Shown: in pieces, positions 15,322-25,414 of the stretch
Position numbering within the stretch: position 1 is the stretch's first letter
Layout of the letters: each line of letters starts with the position of its first letter
NCBI GenBank assembly: GCA_007122335.1
Contig: SKTZ01000067.1
Coordinates: forward strand, 1 to 42,893
Direction: 5' to 3'
DNA length: 42,893 nt
Source: Bacillota bacterium
GTDB taxonomy: Bacteria; Bacillota; Halanaerobiia; B1SED10-174
Made by a program: the position numbers and the translations under genes
Notes under the pieces: generated by a model
The model's database searches: none
Told to the model about the DNA's origin: nothing
Seen by the model: only the letters and a program-made list of their open reading frames with translations

Positions 15322-16701
15322 CTATTTTCCTATACAGAACCGGGAAAATATTTCCCGGGAAATATCCTGGCTAATTGTTTCCCCTGTAATCTGTCCCAGG
15401 CAGTGCAGGGCCCCGCGGATATCGACCACAACAAGATCCATGGTAACCCCCTGCTCCCAACCTTCCCGGGCAGCCTGCACACTTTTCAGCGCACCCTTTA
15501 AAGCCCTTTCGTGCCGGAGATTGCTGACCCAAATACCTTCTTTTTCTGAGGTTCCAATTATCCGTTTTTTTATCGCTGCCCGGACATTGGCCAGGCCCTG
15601 ACCCTCTCTGGCGGAAATAAACAGGATTTCGTCCTCGGAAAAATGTCCCTTAATTCGGGAGAGGTCTATTTTTTCCTCCAGGTCAATTTTATTAACAACA
15701 ACCAGGCTTTTTCCCGGAGGGATGGTTTCCAGCATTTTCTCATCTTCAGCTGTAAAACCTGTTGTGCTGTCTAGAACAGCCAGGATCAAATCGCTCCGTT
15801 CCAGAAGTTTTAAGGTTCGGTCCACGCCAAGTTTTTCGACTTCATCCTCGGTCTCCCTTAACCCCGCGGTATCGATTAACCGGAGGGGGATTCCATCTAA
15901 GTTAATTATTTCCTCCACTGAATCCCTTGTTGTTCCGGGAACAGAAGTAACCAGGGCCCTTTCCTCTCCCAGGAGAGCATTCAAAAGGGTGGACTTCCCA
16001 ACATTAGGCCGCCCAATTATCGTTGTCCGGACTCCTTCCCGCAGAGCCTTACCCCGGGAATAAGTGGCCAGGGCATCTTCCAGATCCCCTTCAACCCGTT
16101 TAAGGTAGGTTTCAAAATCTTCTAAAGACATTCCATCCAGTTCATCTTCAGGAAAATCGATCGATGCCTCACAGTAAGCCAGAACTTCCCAGAGACGGTC
16201 GCTGCTTGCTTTGACAAGCCTGGAAAGGCTTCCCTCCAGCTGATCGAGAGCCAGCTGCAGTCCCTGCCTGGTTTTGGCTTCAATTACATCCACAACGGCT
16301 TCTGCTTGAGCCAGGTCCATTTTCCCATTGAAAAAAGCCCGCCGGGTAAATTCTCCCGGTTCTGCCAGGCGGGCACCCCCGTCCAGGAGAAGTTCAAGAA
16401 TAGCCTGCAGGGGAACGGGACCACCGTGCCCGATAATCTCTACCATATTCTCCCCGGTATAGGAATGGGGTGCGTGCATGACCAGGACTACTACTTCATC
16501 AGCCAGCGAACCGCTTTCCGGTTCGCAAATACGCCCATAAGCAGCGGTGTATCCTTTCATTTCCTTTATTTTCTTTTGTTGGGGGTTTTGGAAAATTCGG
16601 TCAACCTGCTTATGGCTTTCCGGCCCGCTGACGCGAATTATTCCCAGCGCTCCAATCCCTGGTGGTGTAGCCAGGGCAGCAATGGTATCTTCACGATTCA
16701 T
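15322..16701 (-). CDS. mnmE: tRNA modification GTPase MnmE (TrmE)
   Basis: The 459-residue protein has the N-terminal folate-binding domain (AALATPPGIGALGIIRVSGP). The central helical region carries an inserted G domain: P loop GRPNVGKSTLLNALLGEERA, GTTRDSVEE, DTAGLRETED and NKID. The invariant C-terminal CIGK carries the cysteine needed for modification. It pairs with MnmG in wobble-uridine modification. The ATG has AGGAGG about nine bases upstream, and that ribosome site directly follows the T-run of the jag terminator. A perfect Noc site lies inside its 3' end. Confidence 0.97.
   Translation of the reverse strand: MNREDTIAALATPPGIGALGIIRVSGPESHKQVDRIFQNPQQKKIKEMKGYTAAYGRICEPESGSLADEVVVLVMHAPHSYTGENMVEIIGHGGPVPLQAILELLLDGGARLAEPGEFTRRAFFNGKMDLAQAEAVVDVIEAKTRQGLQLALDQLEGSLSRLVKASSDRLWEVLAYCEASIDFPEDELDGMSLEDFETYLKRVEGDLEDALATYSRGKALREGVRTTIIGRPNVGKSTLLNALLGEERALVTSVPGTTRDSVEEIINLDGIPLRLIDTAGLRETEDEVEKLGVDRTLKLLERSDLILAVLDSTTGFTAEDEKMLETIPPGKSLVVVNKIDLEEKIDLSRIKGHFSEDEILFISAREGQGLANVRAAIKKRIIGTSEKEGIWVSNLRHERALKGALKSVQAAREGWEQGVTMDLVVVDIRGALHCLGQITGETISQDISREIFSRFCIGK
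15350..15363. promoter_or_regulatory. Noc-binding site, perfect palindrome
   Basis: ATTTCCCGGGAAAT occurs here within the last codons of mnmE, as part of an 18-bp perfect palindrome. It is identical to the site at 5830-5843 and to the known Noc consensus. Confidence 0.85.
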
Positions 16702-16713
16702 CCGATCTTCCTC

Positions 16714-16744
16714 CTAAAAAAACCCAGTAATAAATTACTGGGTT
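16714..16744 (-). terminator. Terminator after jag, overlapping its stop
   Basis: AACCCAGTAAT pairs with ATTACTGGGTT (16721-16731 with 16734-16744), followed on the minus strand by seven T residues. The jag stop codon lies within the stem. The T-run abuts the ribosome site of mnmE. Confidence 0.85.
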
Positions 16745-17372
16745 AGTTGGGCTCTATGCAAACTTTGCGGAAGGGTTCTTCTCCCTGGCTGTAGGTTTTC
16801 ACCCGTCGGTCATCCTTCAGTGTCATATGGATAATCCGCCTTTCCTGGGGAGACATGGGCTCCAGAAGCACCTTTCGTCCATTCCGGGCTGCTTTTTCAG
16901 CCATCCTTTTGGCCAGGGCTTCTAGGGTTTTTTCCCTGCGATTTCTATAGTCCTCAGCATCAATTATTACTCTAAGGTAATCTTCTTCTTTTTTCCGGTT
17001 GGCAACGAGGGTAGTTAGGTACTGCAGAGCGTCAATTGTCTGTCCTCTTTTCCCGATTAAAAGCCCCAAATTTTCTCCTTCAATTTCCAGAATAACCTGC
17101 CTGGGGTTTTCATTTTCCTCAGTAATATTTACCTGAACTTCGGTTCCCATCCGATCGCAGATCCCCGCGACAAAATCACGGGCAATTTCTTTTTTCTCTT
17201 TCTTCCTGCGGGCTTTAATCCGGGCGGTTTTTCCGGAAATCAGGCCAAAAATTCCCCTGCTGCCTTCCTCAAGAACTTCAATATCAACTCTTTCCCGAGG
17301 TAATCCCAGTTCATTTAGGGCCTTTGCAATAGCTTCCTGAACATTTTTACCTTCCTGGATTATTTCATCCAT
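16743..17372 (-). CDS. khpB: RNA-binding protein Jag/KhpB
   Basis: The 209-residue protein has three modules in order. They are an N-terminal Jag domain (about residues 1-50, GKNVQEAIAKAL then SRGIFGLISGKTARIK), a KH domain with its GLLIGKRGQTIDALQYLTTL loop (about residues 103-122), and a C-terminal R3H domain ending near SQGEEPFRKVCI. It binds RNA in the cytoplasm and is linked to cell elongation and division in other Firmicutes. It lies directly after yidC, with a one-base gap, as is usual for spoIIIJ-jag. Confidence 0.95.
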   Translation of the reverse strand: MDEIIQEGKNVQEAIAKALNELGLPRERVDIEVLEEGSRGIFGLISGKTARIKARRKKEKKEIARDFVAGICDRMGTEVQVNITEENENPRQVILEIEGENLGLLIGKRGQTIDALQYLTTLVANRKKEEDYLRVIIDAEDYRNRREKTLEALAKRMAEKAARNGRKVLLEPMSPQERRIIHMTLKDDRRVKTYSQGEEPFRKVCIEPN

Positions 17373-17373
17373 T

Positions 17374-18081
17374 TTAACTTGATTCTCCTTTCGCCACTTC
17401 CTGGCGACGGTAAATCAGGTACTGCTGCCCGATCATGGCTAAGTTAGATGTAAACCAGTATACCAGCACTCCAGAGGGGAGGCTCATTCCAAAAAATACA
17501 ATTAAAACGGGCATTACCATCCCCATCGTTTTGGTCTGTGGATTTGCAGGGGCACCGCTCCATTTTTGCTGGAGATGAGTCTGCAAAAACATTGTTACAC
17601 CTGTAAGAATGGCCAGAGGCAGGTCCGGTTCTCCCAGGCTTGCCATCCAGAGAAAACTCGCTCCCTGCAAATCCTCAAGCCTGATAATCGTCTGAAAAAG
17701 AGCTATCAAAATTGGAAGTTGAATTAAAAGGGGTAAACAGGATGATAGGGGATTAATATTATATTTTTTATAAAGTTCCATCATTTTTTGCTGCTGGGTT
17801 TGCTTGTCATCCTTGTATTTGTTCTGAATTTCTTTGATTTCTGGTTGAATTCTCTGCATATCCTGCATGGACTTGTTCTGTTTAACAGAGGAGGGGTAGA
17901 GGATCAGCTTTAAAACGAGGGTCAATAAAATAATGGCCAGTCCCCAGTCGCCAGTAATGTTATAAAAAAAGCGGAGAAAACTCCCCATTGTTTCCCATAG
18001 AAAAGAAAAAATTCCACCATTGGATTCAGCTAGCGTGATAATGTTGGTCAAATTACCCAAAAAACCAAAAACCATTTCCAT
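17374..18081 (-). CDS. yidC: Membrane protein insertase YidC/Oxa1
   Basis: The 235-residue short (Gram-positive) YidC has five membrane segments and the cytoplasmic coiled-coil hairpin after the first core helix (about residues 75-105, KLILYPSSVKQNKSMQDMQ). The hydrophilic-groove arginine counterpart is the lysine/arginine-flanked LVLKLILYP segment. It inserts proteins into the membrane with or without SecYEG. No lipobox cysteine is visible, unlike SpoIIIJ of Bacillus. A TTG at 18085-18087 is possible, but the ATG at 18079-18081 has AGGAGG ten bases upstream. Confidence 0.95.
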   Translation of the reverse strand: MEMVFGFLGNLTNIITLAESNGGIFSFLWETMGSFLRFFYNITGDWGLAIILLTLVLKLILYPSSVKQNKSMQDMQRIQPEIKEIQNKYKDDKQTQQQKMMELYKKYNINPLSSCLPLLIQLPILIALFQTIIRLEDLQGASFLWMASLGEPDLPLAILTGVTMFLQTHLQQKWSGAPANPQTKTMGMVMPVLIVFFGMSLPSGVLVYWFTSNLAMIGQQYLIYRRQEVAKGESS

Positions 18082-18113
18082 TGCCAAAAAACCTCCTAAC
18101 CCGGACCATGTTT

Positions 18114-18323
18114 TTATTTAACTGGATCATATCCACCTTTACTATATGGGTTGCAGCGTAAAATTCTCCAGAATCCCTTGAGCAGGCCACTACATACTCC
18201 GTACTGTTCTACTGCCTGGATCATATACTCTGAACAGGTCGGGTAATATCTGCAGGTTGGACCTTTAAGGGGGGATAGAAAATTACGATAAAAGTTGAGC
18301 AAACCAATTAATAGTTTCTTCAA
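18114..18323 (-). CDS. yidD: Membrane protein insertion factor YidD
   Basis: The 69-residue protein has the complete YidD signature: a short hydrophobic start, then [23 protein letters not shown], then the conserved [12 protein letters not shown] at the end, with three cysteines. It is an inner-leaflet membrane protein thought to help YidC. Its start overlaps the rnpA stop by four bases, so translation is coupled. Confidence 0.95.
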   Translation of the reverse strand: MKKLLIGLLNFYRNFLSPLKGPTCRYYPTCSEYMIQAVEQYGVCSGLLKGFWRILRCNPYSKGGYDPVK

Positions 18324-18676
18324 GACTTTCCGTCTCCCTTCAATAAATTGGCCTTTTGTAATAGTTTTTTCTCGCTGGCCTGAATTTCATTAAAGTCCGC
18401 CTGCAAAATTCCCCTCCGGCCAATAAAAAGGAGGAGGTAGCCATTTTTAACGTTGGGGAGCAAGTTGCGGTATGCTTCTTTCATCTTCCTGCGGATCCGA
18501 TTGCGGATTACTGCCTTGCCCAGTTTTTTTCCAACAGAAAAACCCGCCTCTCTGTGTCCCGGTTCCCAGGGGTAAAAGTAAAGAACCAGGTTCCGATCGG
18601 CGAGAGATTTTCCTTTTTTAAATAAGAGGGTGAATTTCCCCCTTTCCCGCAATCGTTCTTGCCGGGGCAAAGACAT
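18320..18676 (-). CDS. rnpA: Ribonuclease P protein component
   Basis: The 118-residue basic protein matches RnpA: an N-terminal [17 protein letters not shown], then [20 protein letters not shown], where the RNR motif contacts the P RNA. It supports maturation of tRNA 5' ends. Unusually it is the first gene of its transcript: rpmH (L34), which normally precedes it, is missing here. AAGGA lies about nine bases before the ATG, and a strong promoter lies roughly 90-115 bases upstream. Confidence 0.96.
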   Translation of the reverse strand: MSLPRQERLRERGKFTLLFKKGKSLADRNLVLYFYPWEPGHREAGFSVGKKLGKAVIRNRIRRKMKEAYRNLLPNVKNGYLLLFIGRRGILQADFNEIQASEKKLLQKANLLKGDGKS

Positions 18677-18762
18677 TTTATTTCATCCTTAAAAAAAATA
18701 GGATTGACCGCTCAGAATTTTTCTTATAATATGATCCTGTAGCAGAAATTTATTCTATAAAG

Positions 18763-18791
18763 ATTATAGGTTATTTATTTCCCCCCGTCAA
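18763..18791 (-). promoter_or_regulatory. Sigma-A promoter of rnpA operon
   Basis: On the minus strand TTGACG (18786-18791) lies 17 bases from a perfect TATAAT (18763-18768). It predicts a transcript start near 18756 and an 80-base leader before rnpA, too short to encode L34. Confidence 0.85.
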
Positions 18792-18818
18792 GAAACTTCA
18801 TAGAATATTGAGTAATTT

Positions 18819-18844
18819 AACCCTCCGGGATAGGAAGGGTTTTT
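18819..18844 (+). terminator. Possible hairpin terminator in left oriC
   Basis: AACCCT pairs with AGGGTT, with two further C-G pairs inside, and is followed by a short T-run on the plus strand. No plus-strand gene precedes it, so its use is unclear. Confidence 0.35.
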
Positions 18845-18953
18845 GATTTCTGTAGCGAAAAAATAAAAGACCCTTCAAAAGTTCCATCCATTTTGGAGGA
18901 TATATTTTTTGTGCTTTTTGGTATGACCTTCCGCCACAGCTTGTTAATAAGGT

Positions 18954-19184
18954 TGTGAATAATAATTCCTATTTTTACCCTGATGATCCCCAATCAGGCT
19001 GTGGAAAAATTGTGGATTTTTACTGGCCTTTTTGCCTGCAACTTTTTTCAATCCTCATAAACCCTTTTAAATAAAGGTTTTTTAGCTTTTGGTTTTTTGT
19101 AAAAATAATCCACAGTTTTTCAGGCACCTCTGGGCGTGGGTCATCTGATTTTTTTTCACACCCCTGTTAAAAAGTTGTGGATAA
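18954..19184. other. oriC: oriC left part: DnaA-box cluster
   Basis: The 530-bp gap between rnpA and dnaA holds several DnaA-box-like nonamers. TTATTCACA (reverse, 18954-18962) and TTATCCACA (reverse, 19176-19184) fit TTATNCACA exactly. TTTTCCACA (reverse, 19000-19008) and TAATCCACA (forward, 19106-19114) have one mismatch. A weaker box lies at 19011-19019. The last exact box is just upstream of the dnaA ribosome site, which suggests dnaA autoregulation. The stretch is AT-rich with long T-runs. Confidence 0.85.
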
Positions 19185-19206
19185 CTTCGGGAAAAGGAGA
19201 ATACAT

Positions 19207-20559
19207 ATGTCAACAAATTTACCCATGGAAACCATCTGGGACCAGACCCTTGAAAAAATGAAAGAAAAGCTTAGTCGGCCTTCTTTCGAAACCTGGCTTA
19301 AGGCAACCAAGCCCGTAGCCTTCAGGGATGACTTCCTCCTGGTTGAGGTTCCCAATGAGTTTGCCCGGGACTGGCTGGAAAGCAGGTATTCCGACCTTAT
19401 TGAAGAAATCCTGCAGGCAGTTACCCAGTCCCCGCTGCAGGTCAAATTCACCATTCACAGCTCACCCAACGAGATTAACAACCAGCAGCCCTACCGGGAC
19501 CTAAAACCTGATGGGCCACAAAGCAATTCCGGGGCTTACTTTTTAAACCCGAAGTATTCCTTTGAAACCTTTGTTGTGGGGGACAGCAACCGCTTTGCTC
19601 ACGCAGCTTCCCTTGCTGTATCCGAAGCACCCGCCAAAGCGTATAACCCGCTTTTTGTCTACGGGGACGTTGGTCTGGGCAAAACTCACCTGATGCAGGC
19701 AATTGGCCATTATACTCTCAGGCAGAACCCCGACCTTAAAGTTGTTTATGTTTCTTCCGAAACCTTTACCAATGAACTTATTAATTCAATTCGTGATGAT
19801 AAAACCGTTGATTTTAGAAATAAATACCGGACCATAGACATTCTTCTCGTTGACGATATCCAGTTTCTCGCCGGGAAAGAAAGGACCCAGGAAGAGTTTT
19901 TCCACACCTTCAACGCCCTGCACGAGGCCAACCGTCAGCTCGTAATTTCCAGCGATCGTCCCCCAAGGGATATCCCGACTCTCGAAGAAAGGCTTCGTTC
20001 CCGGTTTGAATGGGGACTGATCACTGATATTCAAAAACCGGACCTGGAAACCAGAATTGCAATTCTCAGGAAAAAAGCCAGTATAGAAAGAGTTAATGTT
20101 CCCAACGACGTAATTGTCTTTATTGCCAATCAAATCCAGTCTAATATTCGAGAACTGGAGGGGGCCCTTACCCGGATTAAGGCCTATGCTTCAATGCAAA
20201 ATGTTCCCATCACTGTTGAAATGGCCAAAGAAGCCCTGCGGGACATCCTGGCCCTTTCTCAGCCAAAACCCCTTTCCATCGAAGACATTCAGGAAAGTGT
20301 TGCCCGCTTTTTCTCAATGCGACCCAAAGATATGCTCTCCAAAAAAAGAACTCAGAATATAGCTTTCCCCCGCCAGATCGCCATGTACCTTTGCCGGGAA
20401 CTAACCGACGCTTCTCTGCCCCGAATCGGGCAGGCCTTCGGAGGGAGGGATCACACTACAGTTATCCACGCCTGTTCCAAAATAATTAACCAGCTCGAAA
20501 AAGACGCTACCCTCCGTTCAACGCTGAACAAACTCCAGGAAAACCTTAAAAAGAAATAA
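19207..20559 (+). CDS. dnaA: Chromosomal replication initiator DnaA
   Basis: The 450-residue AAA+ protein opens oriC. Domain I is at the N-terminus ([22 protein letters not shown]), followed by a short variable linker. The AAA+ domain has Walker [11 protein letters not shown] (near residue 153) and Walker [10 protein letters not shown]. Domain IV carries the DnaA signature [14 protein letters not shown]. The ATG at 19207 has GGAGA six bases upstream. An in-frame GTG at 19177 would overlap the DnaA box and has no ribosome site. It heads the dnaA-dnaN-yaaA-recF-remB-gyrB-gyrA run. Confidence 0.98.
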   Translation: MSTNLPMETIWDQTLEKMKEKLSRPSFETWLKATKPVAFRDDFLLVEVPNEFARDWLESRYSDLIEEILQAVTQSPLQVKFTIHSSPNEINNQQPYRDLKPDGPQSNSGAYFLNPKYSFETFVVGDSNRFAHAASLAVSEAPAKAYNPLFVYGDVGLGKTHLMQAIGHYTLRQNPDLKVVYVSSETFTNELINSIRDDKTVDFRNKYRTIDILLVDDIQFLAGKERTQEEFFHTFNALHEANRQLVISSDRPPRDIPTLEERLRSRFEWGLITDIQKPDLETRIAILRKKASIERVNVPNDVIVFIANQIQSNIRELEGALTRIKAYASMQNVPITVEMAKEALRDILALSQPKPLSIEDIQESVARFFSMRPKDMLSKKRTQNIAFPRQIAMYLCRELTDASLPRIGQAFGGRDHTTVIHACSKIINQLEKDATLRSTLNKLQENLKKK

Positions 20560-20565
20560 TAACAA

Positions 20566-20702
20566 TGTGGATAGCCTGTCTTTTTTTCCCCAGAAATACT
20601 GACAGGTCATCTCCTTGTTTTCAACCAAATTCTTCTCTTATCCCCAGTGTTAACACCCCCTACTACTCTTACTCCTACTGATTCAAATTAATAAATAATA
20701 AA
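20566..20702. other. oriC: oriC right part: unwinding module
   Basis: The dnaA-dnaN gap holds a reverse box CTATCCACA (20566-20574, one mismatch) and a forward box TTATCCCCA (20638-20646, one mismatch). The palindrome GTGTTAACAC and a C-rich patch follow. Next are seven trinucleotides at 20660-20680 (CTA CTA CTC TTA CTC CTA CTG), whose complement matches the DnaA-trio pattern. An AT-rich stretch to about 20702 follows. This order (box, GC patch, trios, AT-rich DNA) is that of the basal unwinding system known from Bacillus subtilis. Confidence 0.85.
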
Positions 20703-20747
20703 AACTGGCGGCAATTTTTCCGCCCAGTAAAAAAAGGAGGAATTTTC

Positions 20748-21854
20748 TTGGACTTCACTATCCAACAAAAGGACTTATCTGCGGTTATTCAGGACGTACA
20801 GCGCGCGGTATCATCTCATACTACCATGCCGGTTTTAACCGGAATTAAAATCGACGTTTTTGAAGACAGGATTAAACTTTCCGCAACAGATCTGGAAATT
20901 GGAATTGAAAGTCAGACAGAAGGAGAAGTAAAGGAAACAGGATCAGTAGTTCTTCCCGCCCAGCACCTGGGAAATATTATTCGAGAACTTCCCAATGAAA
21001 AAGTCAAGCTTTCCATGAAACAGGAAAACAGTGTAGAGATCAAATGTGCAGGGTCAACCTATAATGTCAGAGGTTTTCCTCCGGAAGATTTTCCCAACCT
21101 CCCTCAAATCGATGAAGGGTTGAGCTTTAAAATGAAGCAAAGAGACCTCAAAAGCCTGATTGAAGAAGTTAAGTTTGCTGCCTCTACTGATGAGAATCAG
21201 CCCTTTTTACACGGTGCTCAACTCAGTATAACTGAAAATAAAATGGAACTTGCAGCAACCAATACCTATCGCCTGGCTTACCGGGAAATGGATTTCCCCG
21301 GAGATACCCCCGAAGAACAGGTCGAAGTTATTATTCCCTTAAAAATTCTCCAGGAACTTTCCAGGCTTCTTGGAACCGGGCAAGAAGACGAAGTTTCTCT
21401 TACCCTGAAAGGTAATCACCTTTTATTCTTCTTTGCACCACTTACTTTAACTTCCCGTTTAAAAGAAGGCCAGTTTCCTAATTACCGGGATGTTATCCCC
21501 CGGGACTTTAATACAATCTGTAATTTAGACCGGGATCAACTGCTCCATGCTGTCCGGCGAGCTTCCCTGATCGCCCGGGAAGATTCCAATACGGTTGATT
21601 TTGAATTCAAAGAGGGCCAGCTGATAATTACTACAAGGGATTCCCGGATCGGGCAAGCCTACGAGGAAGTTCCAATGGAAAAAGAAGGGACCGAGATCAA
21701 GGTTTCTTTTACTGCAGATTACCTGCTCGATGTTTTAAAGGTTTTGCGGAACGAAACCGTTACCATTAATCTCCAGGATGAAAGTTCTGCATGCGTTTTC
21801 AGGAGCCTGGAAGACTTCACCTATACTTACGTAATAATGCCGGTTCAGAATTAG
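20748..21854 (+). CDS. dnaN: DNA polymerase III beta subunit (sliding clamp)
   Basis: The 368-residue protein has the three repeated clamp domains of about 120 residues each. Recognisable stretches include MPVLTGIKIDVFEDRIKLSATDLEIGI in domain 1, AATNTYRLAYRE in domain 2, and the C-terminal YVIMPVQ. It forms a ring that tethers the replicase. The start is TTG, with AAAGGAGG seven bases upstream. No other start fits, so a weak initiation codon is used for a core replication gene. Confidence 0.97.
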   Translation: MDFTIQQKDLSAVIQDVQRAVSSHTTMPVLTGIKIDVFEDRIKLSATDLEIGIESQTEGEVKETGSVVLPAQHLGNIIRELPNEKVKLSMKQENSVEIKCAGSTYNVRGFPPEDFPNLPQIDEGLSFKMKQRDLKSLIEEVKFAASTDENQPFLHGAQLSITENKMELAATNTYRLAYREMDFPGDTPEEQVEVIIPLKILQELSRLLGTGQEDEVSLTLKGNHLLFFFAPLTLTSRLKEGQFPNYRDVIPRDFNTICNLDRDQLLHAVRRASLIAREDSNTVDFEFKEGQLIITTRDSRIGQAYEEVPMEKEGTEIKVSFTADYLLDVLKVLRNETVTINLQDESSACVFRSLEDFTYTYVIMPVQN

Positions 21855-21864
21855 GTTGGATAAA

Positions 21865-22083
21865 ATGAAAGAGATTAAAATCCATACCCCTGATATAAAA
21901 TTAAGCCAGTTTTTAAAATGGGCTGAAATTACCGCTTCCGGGGGCGAAGCAAAGAACCTGATTCGGGAAGGGAAAGTTAAGGTAAATGGAGAAGTTATAA
22001 TAATTCCCGGGAAAAAACTTCATCCGGGCGATTTAATTGAAGTAGAAGGTGAAATGAGAGTTAAAATAGCCGGGGATGGATAA
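21865..22083 (+). CDS. yaaA: YaaA-type S4 domain RNA-binding protein
   Basis: The 72-residue protein consists of a single S4 domain: IKLSQFLKWAEITASGGEAKNLIREGKVKVNGE, then PGKKLHPGDLIEVEG. It lies between dnaN and recF as in most Firmicutes. It probably binds structured RNA (rRNA or ribosome assembly), but no reaction is established. I use the ATG at 21865; a TTG at 21856 is also in frame. An imperfect Noc-site match lies inside (22002-22015). Confidence 0.9.
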   Translation: MKEIKIHTPDIKLSQFLKWAEITASGGEAKNLIREGKVKVNGEVIIIPGKKLHPGDLIEVEGEMRVKIAGDG

Positions 22084-22085
22084 TA

Positions 22086-23204
22086 TTGCAACTAAAAAGG
22101 ATATATGTAGATAATTTTAGAAATCTCTGCCGGGAAGAAATTCAGCTAAACCCGGGAATTAATATAGTCCTGGGGAAAAATGCCCAGGGAAAAACCAATT
22201 TCCTGGAAGCTGTATATATCCTGGCTGCAGCAAATTCTCCCAGAACTAATATTGAACAGGAAATGGTAGCCTGGAAAAATGATTATTATTTTGTAAAAGG
22301 AGAAGTAGAAAGCCAGGATGATTCCTTTTCCATTTCAGTTGGGTACACCCAGGGTAAAAAGAGAATCCGGGTCAACGAAAGCCCGCTGGAAAGGGTTAAA
22401 GACCTTTTGGGCCGTTTTATTGTGATTTTTTTTGGGCCCGAAGATTTACAGCTGATTAAGGGTTCACCTCAGCTCCGAAGACAATTTCTGGACAGGGAAA
22501 TTTCCCTTATTTATCCTCTTTATTACGAAAACCTGCAGCGTTACAGAACTGTTCTGGGCCAGCGCAACAATTTACTCAAGGAAATAGGGGAAAAAGGAAC
22601 TGGAGAAAGCCAACTTGAACCCTGGGACGAGCAGCTCGCCGATTCAGGCGGGGAACTTGTTTCCAGAAGAATCAGGTTTTTAAAGGAATTGAGGGAAAAG
22701 ATAAACAGCAAATATACAGAAATTTCGGGGGAAAACCTCGAATTTAAGGTTGAATATGAAGCCAGCCTCGCCCTGGATAAAAACAGTTCAAGCCAGGACT
22801 GGAAAAGAGCTTTTATTGATGCCTTAAAAAGGAGAAGAAAAGAAGAATTAATCAGGGGAGTTACCATCATAGGACCCCACCGGGATGATATTTCTTTCCA
22901 GCTCGGTGACAGAGAACTGAAGAACTATGGTTCCCAGGGACAGCAGAGGACAGCCGTCCTGGCATTGAAAATTGGAGAACTGGAATTCATGGCCCAGGTC
23001 AGGGGAGAACAACCGGTCCTGCTTCTGGACGATGTATTTAGCGAACTTGATGGGACCCGGCAGAAAGCTCTCCTCGATTTAATAGGGGGAAACATTCAAT
23101 CGATAATTACTACTACGGATAATAATTTCCAGGAAATAAATAAACCCTGTCATTATTTCACCGTAGATAAGGGAAAAATAAATAGGTGGGAAGGGAGGAT
23201 TTAA
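22086..23204 (+). CDS. recF: DNA replication and repair protein RecF
   Basis: This 372-residue SMC-like ATPase has Walker A GKNAQGKTNFLEA near residue 31, the signature region YGSQGQQRTAVLALKIGE, and Walker B PVLLLDDVFSELD. The C-terminal D-loop region is also present. RecF helps load RecA at single-strand gaps with RecO and RecR. The start is TTG two bases after the yaaA stop, with a weak ribosome site, which implies translational coupling. Length and motif order are normal. Confidence 0.96.
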   Translation: MQLKRIYVDNFRNLCREEIQLNPGINIVLGKNAQGKTNFLEAVYILAAANSPRTNIEQEMVAWKNDYYFVKGEVESQDDSFSISVGYTQGKKRIRVNESPLERVKDLLGRFIVIFFGPEDLQLIKGSPQLRRQFLDREISLIYPLYYENLQRYRTVLGQRNNLLKEIGEKGTGESQLEPWDEQLADSGGELVSRRIRFLKELREKINSKYTEISGENLEFKVEYEASLALDKNSSSQDWKRAFIDALKRRRKEELIRGVTIIGPHRDDISFQLGDRELKNYGSQGQQRTAVLALKIGELEFMAQVRGEQPVLLLDDVFSELDGTRQKALLDLIGGNIQSIITTTDNNFQEINKPCHYFTVDKGKINRWEGRI

Positions 23205-23205
23205 T

Positions 23206-25399
<2,194 letters not shown>

Positions 25400-25414
25400 A
25401 GGTGATTAAGAGCT

